A DNA stretch of 58,710 nt, from NCBI GenBank assembly GCA_945928315.1, contig CAMENN010000003.1, positions 1-58,710 on the forward strand, in the 5' to 3' direction. The position numbers and the translations under genes are program-made. The first letter of the stretch is position 1; the number at the start of each line of letters is the position of its first letter. The notes beneath the pieces were generated by a model. The model made no database searches. It saw only the letters and a program-made list of their open reading frames with translations, and was not told the origin of the DNA. The stretch comes from an uncultured Clostridia bacterium. Its GTDB lineage: Bacteria > Bacillota > Clostridia > Christensenellales > Aristaeellaceae. Shown piece after piece: positions 28,465-37,835 of the stretch.

Positions 28465-29352
28465 TCAGGACGCGGTGACCGCGCCGCTCATCTGTCCGCT
28501 GATGAGGTACTTGCCCATGAAGATGTAGAGCACAAGCACCGGCAGCGCGAGGATCAGCGATCCCGCCATCTGCACGTTGAACTCCGCCGCCATCGTGCCC
28601 GCCAGCTCGTTGAGGGCGATGGTTGCGGGCTTCGAGTCATAGCCGCCCAGCACCAGCGCGAAGAGCATCTCGTTCCAGATGGACGTGCACTGGAACACGA
28701 ACACGGTGATCGTGGCGATCTTCGTGTTGGGCACGACGATCTTGCGGTAAATCTGCCAGACACCGTTGCCGTCGATCATCGCCTGCCGGATGAGCGCGTC
28801 CGGCACGTCGGCGTAGTAGCCGCGCATCATCACCGTGCACATGGGCATGCCGAACACCGTATGCACAAGCACCAGCCCCCATACGTTGTCGTACAGATCC
28901 AGCGCATTGATGGTCTGAAGCAGCGGGATGAGGATCGCCTGGAAGGGCAGATATGTCGCCGCGACCAGCGCGATGAAGAACACGTTGTTGAAGCGGAACT
29001 TCCACTTGCTGAGCCCGTAGGCGCAGATGGAGCCGAGGAACACGGAGCCCGCCGCGCCGAAGAGCGTCACCAGCAGGGAGGTCATCAGCGGCTGGCCCAG
29101 CTCCTCCATGGCGCTGGCATAGCCCTCCAGCGTCCACTGCCGGGGCGGCATGATCGGCGTCGTGGTCATGACCTCGCTGTTGGTCTTGAAGGAGGTCATG
29201 ACCGTGCCCCAAAACGGTAGCATGTAGAACACGAGGAACGCGATCATGATGAGGTAATAGACGATGTGCAGCACGGTCATGTGCCAGCGGGGCTTGACCC
29301 GCACGGTCTGCGCCTGCTGCGCCTCCTTGCTGCGCGCGATGTCGTTTTGCAT
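28465..29352 (-). CDS. carbohydrate ABC transporter permease (MalG-like)
   Basis: Six TM segments; EAA-like loop DVPDALIRQAMIDGNGVWQIYRKIVVPN. Confidence 0.9.
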   Translation of the reverse strand: MQNDIARSKEAQQAQTVRVKPRWHMTVLHIVYYLIMIAFLVFYMLPFWGTVMTSFKTNSEVMTTTPIMPPRQWTLEGYASAMEELGQPLMTSLLVTLFGAAGSVFLGSICAYGLSKWKFRFNNVFFIALVAATYLPFQAILIPLLQTINALDLYDNVWGLVLVHTVFGMPMCTVMMRGYYADVPDALIRQAMIDGNGVWQIYRKIVVPNTKIATITVFVFQCTSIWNEMLFALVLGGYDSKPATIALNELAGTMAAEFNVQMAGSLILALPVLVLYIFMGKYLISGQMSGAVTAS

Positions 29353-29356
29353 AGCG

Positions 29357-30418
29357 TCACTTCCTCCTGTTCGTCCAGTAGGTCAGCGGCAGGATCAGCA
29401 CGAGCACCAGCGCGAGCAGGAAGCTGCTGATCGCCGCGGAATACGCGAAGTTGTTGTTCTGGAACGCCTCGTTGTACATCCACACCGGCAGCGTCCACGC
29501 CGAGGAGGTCGTATAGCCCACGAGCGAGACGATGAAGTCGAACGAGCGCAGCGCGTACATCGCCAGGATGGTGATGCAGCTGCCCATCGCGCCCTTGAGC
29601 TGCGGGATGATGAGCTTCATGTAGATGCGGGGCATGTACGCTCCGTCGAGCTTGGCGGCGTTCACGATGTTGGTCGGCACGTTCTTGATGGCCGCCAGGA
29701 AGATGACCGCCACATAGCCGGAGAACTGCCAGACCATCGCGATGATGATGGAGAGCATGACGGTGCGGCTGGAGGACGCCCACATCAGGTGTCCGGCCTT
29801 CATCGCCGCAGTCACATCGACGCCCAGCAGGCTCAGGAAGGAGTTGAGCACGCCGCCCGTCGGCCTGTACATGTACGCCCAGACCGTGCCCGTCACCACG
29901 AAGGACAGTGCGAACGGCAGCAGGATCAGCGTGCGGAAGAGCGCCGTGCCGCGCAGGCCCTGATCCATCAGCAGCGCGAGGCCGAGGCCCAGCAGCAGGC
30001 AGATTGGAATCAGGCAGAACAACAGCAGCGTATTGCGCAGCGCAGGCCAGAACTCCGCGCTGCCGAACATTTTGGCGTAGTTGCCGAAGCCGCCGAAGCC
30101 GTAGCTCGCCTGCAGCGTGCCGCTCTCCCAGTCGGAGACGGACACCCAGAGGTTCCAGCCCAGCGAGACGTAGACGAAGTAGATGAGCAGCGCGGCGGGG
30201 ATGCACAGCCAGATCAGCGGATGGTGGTCAAAGAAGCGCGAGACGGGCGCGACCGCCGCCGGCGCAAGCCGCCGCAGCAGCTGATAGCCAACGAGCACCG
30301 CCGCCACGACCGCCAGCCCCAGCCAGAAGCCCTCATGGGAGAAGGTCATGTAGCCAAGATTATCCAAGAATTCCGCGATTTGTTCCACAGGCAGAGCCTC
30401 CATTCTTCTCTCTTGCAA
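29357..30418 (-). CDS. sugar ABC transporter permease (MalF-like)
   Basis: Multi-TM; EAA-like loop KNVPTNIVNAAKLDGAYMPRIYMKLIIPQLKGA. Confidence 0.9.
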   Translation of the reverse strand: MQERRMEALPVEQIAEFLDNLGYMTFSHEGFWLGLAVVAAVLVGYQLLRRLAPAAVAPVSRFFDHHPLIWLCIPAALLIYFVYVSLGWNLWVSVSDWESGTLQASYGFGGFGNYAKMFGSAEFWPALRNTLLLFCLIPICLLLGLGLALLMDQGLRGTALFRTLILLPFALSFVVTGTVWAYMYRPTGGVLNSFLSLLGVDVTAAMKAGHLMWASSSRTVMLSIIIAMVWQFSGYVAVIFLAAIKNVPTNIVNAAKLDGAYMPRIYMKLIIPQLKGAMGSCITILAMYALRSFDFIVSLVGYTTSSAWTLPVWMYNEAFQNNNFAYSAAISSFLLALVLVLILPLTYWTNRRK

Positions 30419-30508
30419 AAGGCGGAAGCAGGGTGCGCCCGCGATTCGGCGGTCTTTTGGGGGAGCCGTCCGATCCGCTGCTTTTCCCTGCTCCCGTCCT
30501 CTGCCGGA

Positions 30509-32494
30509 TTATTTCCCGTAGCTCAGGCCCCAGCCGTAATCATAGAGCGGGTTTTCCAGATCGAAGGACACGTCGCCCTCCTGACTGTTCACGGATTCCA
30601 TGTCGCGGGGGAACTGCATCGGCGTCCTGCCGGTCGGGTTGTTGATGCCGTAGAGCGTCTCAGCGATGGCGATGCCGCCCTGGCTGCCCGGGTAGTACGC
30701 CTCCAGAATGGCGTTCGTGTGCTCGTCGCACCAGGTGAGGATGTACGGACGGCCGCCTGTGACAACGGTGATGACCGGCTTGCCGCTGGCGACAGCCGCC
30801 TCGAGGATCTCCTGCTGGCTCGGGGTGATCTCCAGCGTGTCATAGCCCCACGGCGGATCATGCTGATAGCTCGGCTCGCCGACGGACACCACGATGGCGT
30901 CCGCATCCTTCGCCAGCTCGGTGATGCGCTCCACGTTCTCGGCTTCGTAGATCACGGTCGTGTTATCGCCCGCATAGGCGGCCAGCGCGTCCGCGATGGT
31001 CAGACCCTCCTGCGCGGAGGACCAGCCGCCGACCAGGGAGTCCATATCCCCGGCGCGCGGGCCGCAGACCAGGATCGTCTGCGCGGCATTCGGGTCGAGC
31101 GGCAGCGTGCCGTCGTTCTTGAGCAGGGTCATCGCCTCACGCGCGGCGCGCAGGTTGACCGCCTGATTCTCCTCATTGCCGACGTACGCGACGGCGTAGT
31201 CCACGTCGCAGTAGGGATTCTCGAACACGCCCAGCTCGAGCTTCGCCTTGACGATGCGCTTCGCTGCGGCGGTCAGGATGGCCTCGTCGATGCTGCCCGC
31301 GCCGGTCAGCTCCTCCATCTGGTCGATGAGGCGGATGCTCTCGCCGCCGATGCCGTCCACGCGGCTCTGGGTGACGCCGATGAGGATGGCTTCCTCGTCG
31401 GAGACCTCCTCGCCGGTCATGGTGCCCAGCGCCTCCTGAATGGCCCAGATCATGCCCCAGTCGGTCTGGATGATGCCCTCAAACCCCATCTCGTCGCGCA
31501 GCAGATCCTGCAGCGTCGCCGCGGAGCCGATGGCGGAGTTCTCCATGTCCAGCGCCAGCGGCACGGAGTAGTAGGGCATGATGGAGGCCACGCCCACCTC
31601 GAGGCCCGCGTAGTAGGGCTTCAGGTGGATTTGCAGCGTCTCCTCGCTGGAGATGATCGGCGAGGTGTCCTTGCCATCCATCTGCGGGCCGGCGCCCGGG
31701 AAGTGCTTCATGCAGGCGACGATGGAGTCCGCGTTCAGGCCGTCGCTGCCGTTCTGGAAGGCGACCACCTGCGTGGTGACCATGCCCGTCACGAGGTCGG
31801 GGTCCTCGCCGAAGGTCTCCATGACGCGGCCCCAGCGCGGCTCGGAGGCGATGTCCGCCTCGGGCGAGAGGGTCATGCGCACGCCGATGGCGATGTGCTC
31901 CTCGCGGGCGATTTCCGCCAGCTCCCTGACCAGCTCCTCATCGCAGGTGGCGGCGAGGGCGAGGTTGTGCGGCGTGACCGTCGCGCCGGAGACGTAGGAC
32001 AGGCCGTGCACGGAGTCCATGGACACGAGCACCGGCACGCCCAGCCTGGAGGCCTCGGCGTATTCCTGAATGGTGTTCATGCTCGCGGCGGCGGCCTCCA
32101 CGCTGCTCAGCTCACGGATGAGCAGCATGCCGATGTTCTCGGTCGCGCACCACTTCTCGAGGTAGGAGGGAATCTTACCGTCGGAGCGCGGCAGATACGT
32201 CGGATGCTGCATCTGCGCGATCTTCTCGCGCACGGTCATCTGGGCGACGAGGTCGTCCGCGCGGGTGTCCGCATCCAGGCGCCAGTCCTCATAGACGTCG
32301 AGCGCGCCGTTGCCGTTCAGGTCGATGAACCGGTAGCCGTCCGCCTCGATGACGGACTTGACGTGCGGATTGAGCTCCGGCTGCTCATAAACCGCAGTGC
32401 CCTCCGCGAGGGAGAGGGACGGGAGCATGCCCGCCGAGAGGGCGAGCGCCGCGGCAAGGGCGACGCCCCTGCGGAAAAACTGCTTAGTCAACAA
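30509..32494 (-). CDS. secreted glycoside hydrolase family 3 protein
   Basis: Signal peptide; KHFPGAGPQMDGKDT, GFEGIIQTDWGMIWAIQ. Confidence 0.88.
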   Translation of the reverse strand: MLTKQFFRRGVALAAALALSAGMLPSLSLAEGTAVYEQPELNPHVKSVIEADGYRFIDLNGNGALDVYEDWRLDADTRADDLVAQMTVREKIAQMQHPTYLPRSDGKIPSYLEKWCATENIGMLLIRELSSVEAAAASMNTIQEYAEASRLGVPVLVSMDSVHGLSYVSGATVTPHNLALAATCDEELVRELAEIAREEHIAIGVRMTLSPEADIASEPRWGRVMETFGEDPDLVTGMVTTQVVAFQNGSDGLNADSIVACMKHFPGAGPQMDGKDTSPIISSEETLQIHLKPYYAGLEVGVASIMPYYSVPLALDMENSAIGSAATLQDLLRDEMGFEGIIQTDWGMIWAIQEALGTMTGEEVSDEEAILIGVTQSRVDGIGGESIRLIDQMEELTGAGSIDEAILTAAAKRIVKAKLELGVFENPYCDVDYAVAYVGNEENQAVNLRAAREAMTLLKNDGTLPLDPNAAQTILVCGPRAGDMDSLVGGWSSAQEGLTIADALAAYAGDNTTVIYEAENVERITELAKDADAIVVSVGEPSYQHDPPWGYDTLEITPSQQEILEAAVASGKPVITVVTGGRPYILTWCDEHTNAILEAYYPGSQGGIAIAETLYGINNPTGRTPMQFPRDMESVNSQEGDVSFDLENPLYDYGWGLSYGK

Positions 32495-33851
32495 GGTTCC
32501 ACGCTCCTTTCACGCCAGCCTCCTTGAGGATGTTGACGATCTTGTTGGCGAAGTACGCCGCGTCGTGATCGGTGGACGTGGCGAACTCCTGAATCTGCGT
32601 CTGCAGGCTGGTGGAGGCGCTCCACGGCAGCGCCGTGCCGTGCGTGAAGCTCGGATAGACCTTCGTGCCCTCCGCCGTCAGCTCATTCTTGAACTTGAGC
32701 GTCAGCGCGCAGTAGGTGTCGTCCGGGGTGTCGCTGTACGGGGAGATGGACTCCTTGAGCGCGGAGAACGCCGCCTGCACCTCCGGGGTGGAGACGTTGT
32801 ACGCCCAGCGCACGCCGCTGCCGACATCCGCGGAGTCGTTGCTCACGACGAAGCCGTCGATGCACATGCCGAACCATCCGTCCGTGCCGGGGAAGGTGAA
32901 CACGCCGTAGTCCTCGCCGTAGACCTGGCCCATGCTGGTGAGCAGCGGCTGCATCCACGCGCCCATGATCTGCATGGCGTATGTGCCCGCGACGACCTGA
33001 CCGCTGGCCTCGTACCAGTCGCGGCTGGAGTGATCCGGCGCAACATAGTCCATCATCCGCGCGTAGGTGGACAGCACGGCAGTCACGTCCTCCACGCTGT
33101 AGTTGCCGTTGATGAAGTCCTCGTAGATCTGCGGGTCGGTGCCCAGCATGATGTCCTCAAACACCTGGCAGGCAGGCCAGCCCTTACGGTCGCCCAGATC
33201 GAGCGGGTACTCGCCGTCCGGCATCGCCGCGGCGAGCTGGTCGCAGATCGAAAAGAACTCGTCCCAGGTGATGTTCTCGTGATCCGGGATGGCGACGCCG
33301 TACTTCTCAAACACGTGGATGTTGTAGAAGATGACGTTCGTCTTGTGGATGCCGATGGGCACGATGTACTTGCTGCCGTCGGAGGCGGTGCACAGCGTCT
33401 CGATGCCGGGCAGCGCGCGCGCGGATAGGTCCGCGTACTCCCAGACCTGATCAAGGCTGAGCAGCAGGTCGGAGTTCAGGTACGGCTCGATCTCCTGACC
33501 GGGATGGGCCTGGAACGTCTCCGGGCTCTTGCCGGCCTGCTGGAGCACCTTGACCTTCATGACCATGGCGCCGCCCGCGCCGCCGGGAATGGCGTTCGAC
33601 TTCGCCTTGATCTTGCCGTAGACGTCCTTGAAGCCGTCCACAACGCTCTCGATGGCGTCCTTCTCGCCGCCGGCCGTCCACCAGTGGTACACGTTCACCG
33701 TGCCGCCGGCCTGCGTATCCTCCAGAATAGCGGGGATGTCCATGTCATCCGCATTCATCTTCTCACGCCTGGCCGCCAGCGCCCCGGCGGGCAGCGCGCT
33801 CAGCGCCATGACGCCGCAGAGCGCCAGCGCAGCGAGCCTTCTCAGTTTCAT
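32484..33851 (-). CDS. extracellular sugar-binding protein (ABC transporter)
   Basis: Signal peptide; GGTVNVYHWWTAGGEKDAI, Family-1 SBP-like length and motifs; SD ggaagggg 8 nt before ATG at 33851. Confidence 0.85.
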   Translation of the reverse strand: MKLRRLAALALCGVMALSALPAGALAARREKMNADDMDIPAILEDTQAGGTVNVYHWWTAGGEKDAIESVVDGFKDVYGKIKAKSNAIPGGAGGAMVMKVKVLQQAGKSPETFQAHPGQEIEPYLNSDLLLSLDQVWEYADLSARALPGIETLCTASDGSKYIVPIGIHKTNVIFYNIHVFEKYGVAIPDHENITWDEFFSICDQLAAAMPDGEYPLDLGDRKGWPACQVFEDIMLGTDPQIYEDFINGNYSVEDVTAVLSTYARMMDYVAPDHSSRDWYEASGQVVAGTYAMQIMGAWMQPLLTSMGQVYGEDYGVFTFPGTDGWFGMCIDGFVVSNDSADVGSGVRWAYNVSTPEVQAAFSALKESISPYSDTPDDTYCALTLKFKNELTAEGTKVYPSFTHGTALPWSASTSLQTQIQEFATSTDHDAAYFANKIVNILKEAGVKGAWNLVD

Positions 33852-33876
33852 AGGCTGCACCCCTTCCTTTCGCCGT

Positions 33877-34689
33877 TCACTCTCCGACGAAGGTCAGCGT
33901 GCCCCAGAGGCTCGGGTTGCTGTCCACGTCGTACATCTCCGGCTTGCGGTCGCGGCCGTCGAGGCTCGCCGCGCCCTCCATGCGCAGGCTGTGAATGCCC
34001 GGGCAGGGCAGATCGACATCCAGCACGGAGAAGTCAAAGCCGATGGTCATGCCCGCGGCGGGCACAAGCTGCGCGATGGTGTCGTTGGCGAGGTTGTGCA
34101 GCGGGATTTTGCTCTCCAGAATCCAGCCGCCGAGCTCCTTGTCGCGCACGGTCGCGGCCTCGTAGTCATCAAAGACCAGCTCGTCGCCGTACTCGCCCTG
34201 TGTCTCATACCCGCCGTTGTCCGCGATCATCTCGCGGTCGACGTAGTTGAAGAAGTCGTACTCGTCCGTGGACTGCACGATGCGCCAGTCGGTCGCCTCA
34301 TAGGCGGTGCGCGCAGGATCGGCATCCGGGTTCGTGCTCAGGAAGAGGATGATGGCGTCCAGCTCGTCGAGCGGGAAGCCCTCGCGGTAGACGAACGGGG
34401 TGTCATCCTTCACCTTCGCGGCGATGTAAAGGTTGTCCTCGTCCCACATCGCGTAGATCTCCATGGAGCAGTCAGCCTCGCCGTCCCAGTGCTCGATCTG
34501 GTCGATGATCTGCGCCTCGCTGTCGATGCGCAGACAGCGGGACGTATCCCACTCGGACAGGTCGGCGTCGATGACCACATCCTTTGCGCGGGGCGCTTCG
34601 AGGTTTCTGTCCACATAGGCCGTCGCGGGCACGGCGAGACACAGGGTCAGCGCCAGCACCAGCATCATCAGGGAAATGAGCTTCTTCAT
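33877..34689 (-). CDS. secreted CBM9-like carbohydrate-binding protein
   Basis: DVVIDADLSEWDTSRCLRID...IYAMWDEDNLYIAAKVKDDTP; paralogous by eye to 20231-21007. Confidence 0.8.
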   Translation of the reverse strand: MKKLISLMMLVLALTLCLAVPATAYVDRNLEAPRAKDVVIDADLSEWDTSRCLRIDSEAQIIDQIEHWDGEADCSMEIYAMWDEDNLYIAAKVKDDTPFVYREGFPLDELDAIILFLSTNPDADPARTAYEATDWRIVQSTDEYDFFNYVDREMIADNGGYETQGEYGDELVFDDYEAATVRDKELGGWILESKIPLHNLANDTIAQLVPAAGMTIGFDFSVLDVDLPCPGIHSLRMEGAASLDGRDRKPEMYDVDSNPSLWGTLTFVGE

Positions 34690-34826
34690 CGTGGTATCCT
34701 CCTTCAGCCTGCGGGCCGTTGTTCACTCCCGCACTTTTCATGTTTATTATAAAGCACCGCACGCGTGCCGTGCTGAAAAGATCGCACCTATCCGATGAAA
34801 AAAAAACGGCATCCTGCCATACGGCG

Positions 34827-34863
34827 GGAATATCCGGCACAAAAAGCAGGAATATCCGGCACA
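34827..34863 (+). promoter_or_regulatory. tandem candidate operator upstream of the sensor kinase (and divergent CBM9 gene)
   Basis: Perfect 15-bp direct repeat GGAATATCCGGCACA at 34827-34841 and 34849-34863 (22-bp spacing). Confidence 0.55.
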
Positions 34864-34939
34864 GCGCTTCAGCGGGAAATATGCGGCTTTGCGTCCCCCG
34901 GGAATTCATGGTATGATGGGAGCAAGCGGAGGTGTTTTC

Positions 34940-36745
34940 ATGAAAGCAAACGTGCATCCCGGTCCCAAACTCAGCGTCAAGATGGTGCTCCTGTTTTCCG
35001 CCATCATGCTGCTGGCCATTCTGGCGTTCACCTCGTACGCCATCGACATGTCCATCTCCGGCGCGAGGAATTACACCTCCGGCCGCTTCAAGAACATGAG
35101 CGCCAGCATCACGCGGGACATCGAGCAGAACATCGAGCTGATGAGCCTGACCATCGACGACCTGACGCAGAACCTCTCCTTCATGGCGAACCTCAACCAG
35201 TTCGTGCGCGATGACAGCGCGGACGGCAAGGTCGGCATCGCCGCGCGCAACGCCGCCGAGCAGCACCTGGTGCAGTCCCGGATTCTCGACAACTTCTACC
35301 AGGTCGCCTTCTTCACGCGGGACGCGCGCTGCGTCACCAACCAGGCGGACGCGGCGCACGAGCTGAGAAGCGGCTCCCGGGCGCTTGCGGCCATCGTGGA
35401 CGGCATGCCCTTCCTCAACGCCTCCGACCAGACGGACGCCTTCCTCATCCTGCCGCCGCACGAGAACTTCTTCTGCGTGCCCCACGGCGAGCGCGTCTAC
35501 AGCGTGCTGCGGCGCGTGCAGTACTTCGGGCGCACCATCGGCTACATCGAGGTCAGCGAGCGCTGCGACACGCTCGAGCGCATCCTCTCCTTCGTGGAAA
35601 ACGACGCCATCCGCGTGCAGCTCTACTTCGACGACGGCACGCTCTTCTATTCCAGCTCGGACGAGCTGCTCCCCTTTGACGCGGGCATTCCCGCCGGCAC
35701 CATGCTCGACTGGCAGAGCGGCGAGCGGCAGATTCAGGTGCAGCACACGGCGCTGACCGGGCTGCGGCTGCACCTGTTCGTCTGGCAGGACGCCTCCGTG
35801 AGCAACCGCCAGAACCGCGGCATTCAGAAAAACATGCTCAGCCGCGCGTTCCTCATCCTGCTGCCGGGCATCGCCGCCATCGTGCTGGTGTCCATGCTGC
35901 TCACCCGCTCCATCCGCCGCCTGACCAAGAAGGTGCAGCAGATGCAGGTCGGGCGCGTCCTCAAGGACGACGATAATGTGCTGGCCTCCCTGAATACGCA
36001 GGTCACCTCCCGCAGCGACCGGGAGATCTTCGAGCTGGAGCAGGCGTTCAACCAGATGATGCTCCAGCTGCGCAGCAGCACCATGAACGAGCTGGCGATG
36101 CGCGAGGGCACGCTGCAGGCGCAGCTGAGCGCGCTGCAGACGCAGATCAACCCTCACTTCATCTACAACACGCTCAACATCATCTCCGCCAAGTCGATGG
36201 AGAGCGGCAATTTCGACGTCATCGAGCTGTGCGACCAGTTCGCCTCCATGCTGCGCTACGCGACCTCCACCAGCTCGCGCACCGCCACATTGCAGGAGGA
36301 AATCGAGAACGCACACAACTACCTGCAGCTGGCGAAGGCGCGCTACGAGGACAACCTCGAGTACACCATCGACGTGCCCAAGGAGCTGACAGGGCTGATC
36401 GTGCCCAAGCTGACGCTTCAGCCGCTGGTGGAAAACGCACTGACGCACGGCTACGACGGCACGAACGCGCTGCGCAGGCTCTCGGTGACGGGGCGGCTTG
36501 AGGCCGGGGAGCTTCGCCTGCGCGTCCGGGACAACGGCACGGGCTTCACCCCGGAGATGCTTTTCAGCCTGTCCCGGCGCATCGAGGAGATTCAGGAGGA
36601 CCACAGCTTCGCCAGCGACGCCTCCACGCATATCGGCCTCATCAACACCTGCCTGCGGCTGCACTATTACAGCAAGGGCGCGATGCGCATGTCCATCCGC
36701 AATGAGGACGGCGCAGTTGTGGAACTGACCATGCCCATCGACTGA
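34940..36745 (+). CDS. sensor histidine kinase (YesM-like)
   Basis: Two TM segments with extracellular domain, HAMP-like region, His_kinase QINPHFIYNTLNII, HATPase VRDNGTGFTPE. Confidence 0.93.
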   Translation: MKANVHPGPKLSVKMVLLFSAIMLLAILAFTSYAIDMSISGARNYTSGRFKNMSASITRDIEQNIELMSLTIDDLTQNLSFMANLNQFVRDDSADGKVGIAARNAAEQHLVQSRILDNFYQVAFFTRDARCVTNQADAAHELRSGSRALAAIVDGMPFLNASDQTDAFLILPPHENFFCVPHGERVYSVLRRVQYFGRTIGYIEVSERCDTLERILSFVENDAIRVQLYFDDGTLFYSSSDELLPFDAGIPAGTMLDWQSGERQIQVQHTALTGLRLHLFVWQDASVSNRQNRGIQKNMLSRAFLILLPGIAAIVLVSMLLTRSIRRLTKKVQQMQVGRVLKDDDNVLASLNTQVTSRSDREIFELEQAFNQMMLQLRSSTMNELAMREGTLQAQLSALQTQINPHFIYNTLNIISAKSMESGNFDVIELCDQFASMLRYATSTSSRTATLQEEIENAHNYLQLAKARYEDNLEYTIDVPKELTGLIVPKLTLQPLVENALTHGYDGTNALRRLSVTGRLEAGELRLRVRDNGTGFTPEMLFSLSRRIEEIQEDHSFASDASTHIGLINTCLRLHYYSKGAMRMSIRNEDGAVVELTMPID

Positions 36746-37014
36746 GCGGATGACGCCCGCCGCTCCGGTTCTTCCGCAGCTCATTTTCTCCTGGATCCTG
36801 CGGCATGGCGAAGTTCCCGCCGTCCGGCCGTCTGTTCAGCCCATCCACGCTCAGCCCGCGCCGGTCAAGACCGCAGCGCATCCGGTATGAAATGCTCGCC
36901 GCATTCAGCAGGGGGCCGTGGTACCGACCGGCTTTGCATCCGGAGCGCCCGATTCCGTTTCGGGCTTCCATCCTCCGCCGGCGAAAAAAAATGGAAAAAA
37001 GTCGCTCAGGGGTA

Positions 37015-37042
37015 TTGACTTTCTTTGACTTAGTAGTATAAT
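37015..37042 (+). promoter_or_regulatory. sigma-A-type promoter of hsp20 gene
   Basis: TTGACT (37015-37020), 16-bp spacer, TATAAT (37037-37042). Confidence 0.65.
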
Positions 37043-37170
37043 ACAGGCATCGTTCAGAGATGAGCGAGGCGGCCTGTGACCACAGTATACGACCTGCGAA
37101 AGGCCATGATGCGACCCTACATGACTGGCGATGTTACCAGCGGTGCAAGGCCAAGTGATTGGAGGTTTGC

Positions 37171-37635
37171 ATGATGAGCACGTATCTTCCTACCGTTTTC
37201 GGCGAAAACCTGATGGATGTCTTTGATGATTTCGACCGCAACTTCTTCCGCGACGTTCACAATGTCGATCGCGAGCTGTACGGCAAGCACGCACAGCACG
37301 TCATGAAGACGGACGTGAGGGAGACGGAGGATGGCTATGAGGTGGACGTCGATCTGCCTGGCTTCAAGAAGGACGAAATCAAGCTGGAGCTGAATCAGGG
37401 CTATCTGGTCATCTCCGCGGAGAAATCCCTGGAGAAGACGAACGAGAACAAGAAGGGCAGGATGCTCCGTCAGGAGCGCTATGCAGGCGTGATGCAGCGC
37501 AGCTTCTATGTGGGCGACGGCGTGACGGAAACGGACGTCAAGGCGTCCTATGAGAACGGCGTGCTGCACATCCGCGTTCCGAAGAAGGAAACGCAGAAGC
37601 TCCCCGAGAAGAACACCATTCTGATTGAGGGCTGA
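37171..37635 (+). CDS. Hsp20/alpha-crystallin small heat-shock protein
   Basis: MKTDVRETEDGYEVDVDLPGFKKDEIKLELNQGYLVISAEK...GVLHIRVPKKE; SD ggaggt. Confidence 0.92.
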   Translation: MMSTYLPTVFGENLMDVFDDFDRNFFRDVHNVDRELYGKHAQHVMKTDVRETEDGYEVDVDLPGFKKDEIKLELNQGYLVISAEKSLEKTNENKKGRMLRQERYAGVMQRSFYVGDGVTETDVKASYENGVLHIRVPKKETQKLPEKNTILIEG

Positions 37636-37640
37636 AGGAA

Positions 37641-37672
37641 GCGCCCCACCGGCAGCGGTGGGGCGCTTTTTT
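37641..37672 (+). terminator. Rho-independent terminator
   Basis: GCGCCCCACCG-GCAG-CGGTGGGGCGC + T6. Confidence 0.9.
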
Positions 37673-37835
37673 GTGCTTCTCCGGGGAACAGGCGGAAAAA
37701 CCTGTTCTGTGTTTCCGGGCTGCCGGCCGTCCTGTGGGAGCCGCGCGCAAACAAAACAGTTGATTCGTCCGGCCTTTCGTGCTATGCTATGCGCATCAGA
37801 AACAAACGGTTTCCGCAAAGAAAGAGGGTGCCGCC

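Noticed and set aside
29264-32527. 1087-aa plus-strand ORF
   Set aside because: Antisense to the sugar permeases and GH3 gene; composition (R/A/D/H/V-rich, no domain) typical of GC-rich shadow ORFs.
34472-36784. 770-aa minus-strand ORF
   Set aside because: Antisense to the well-supported histidine kinase; no recognisable domain.
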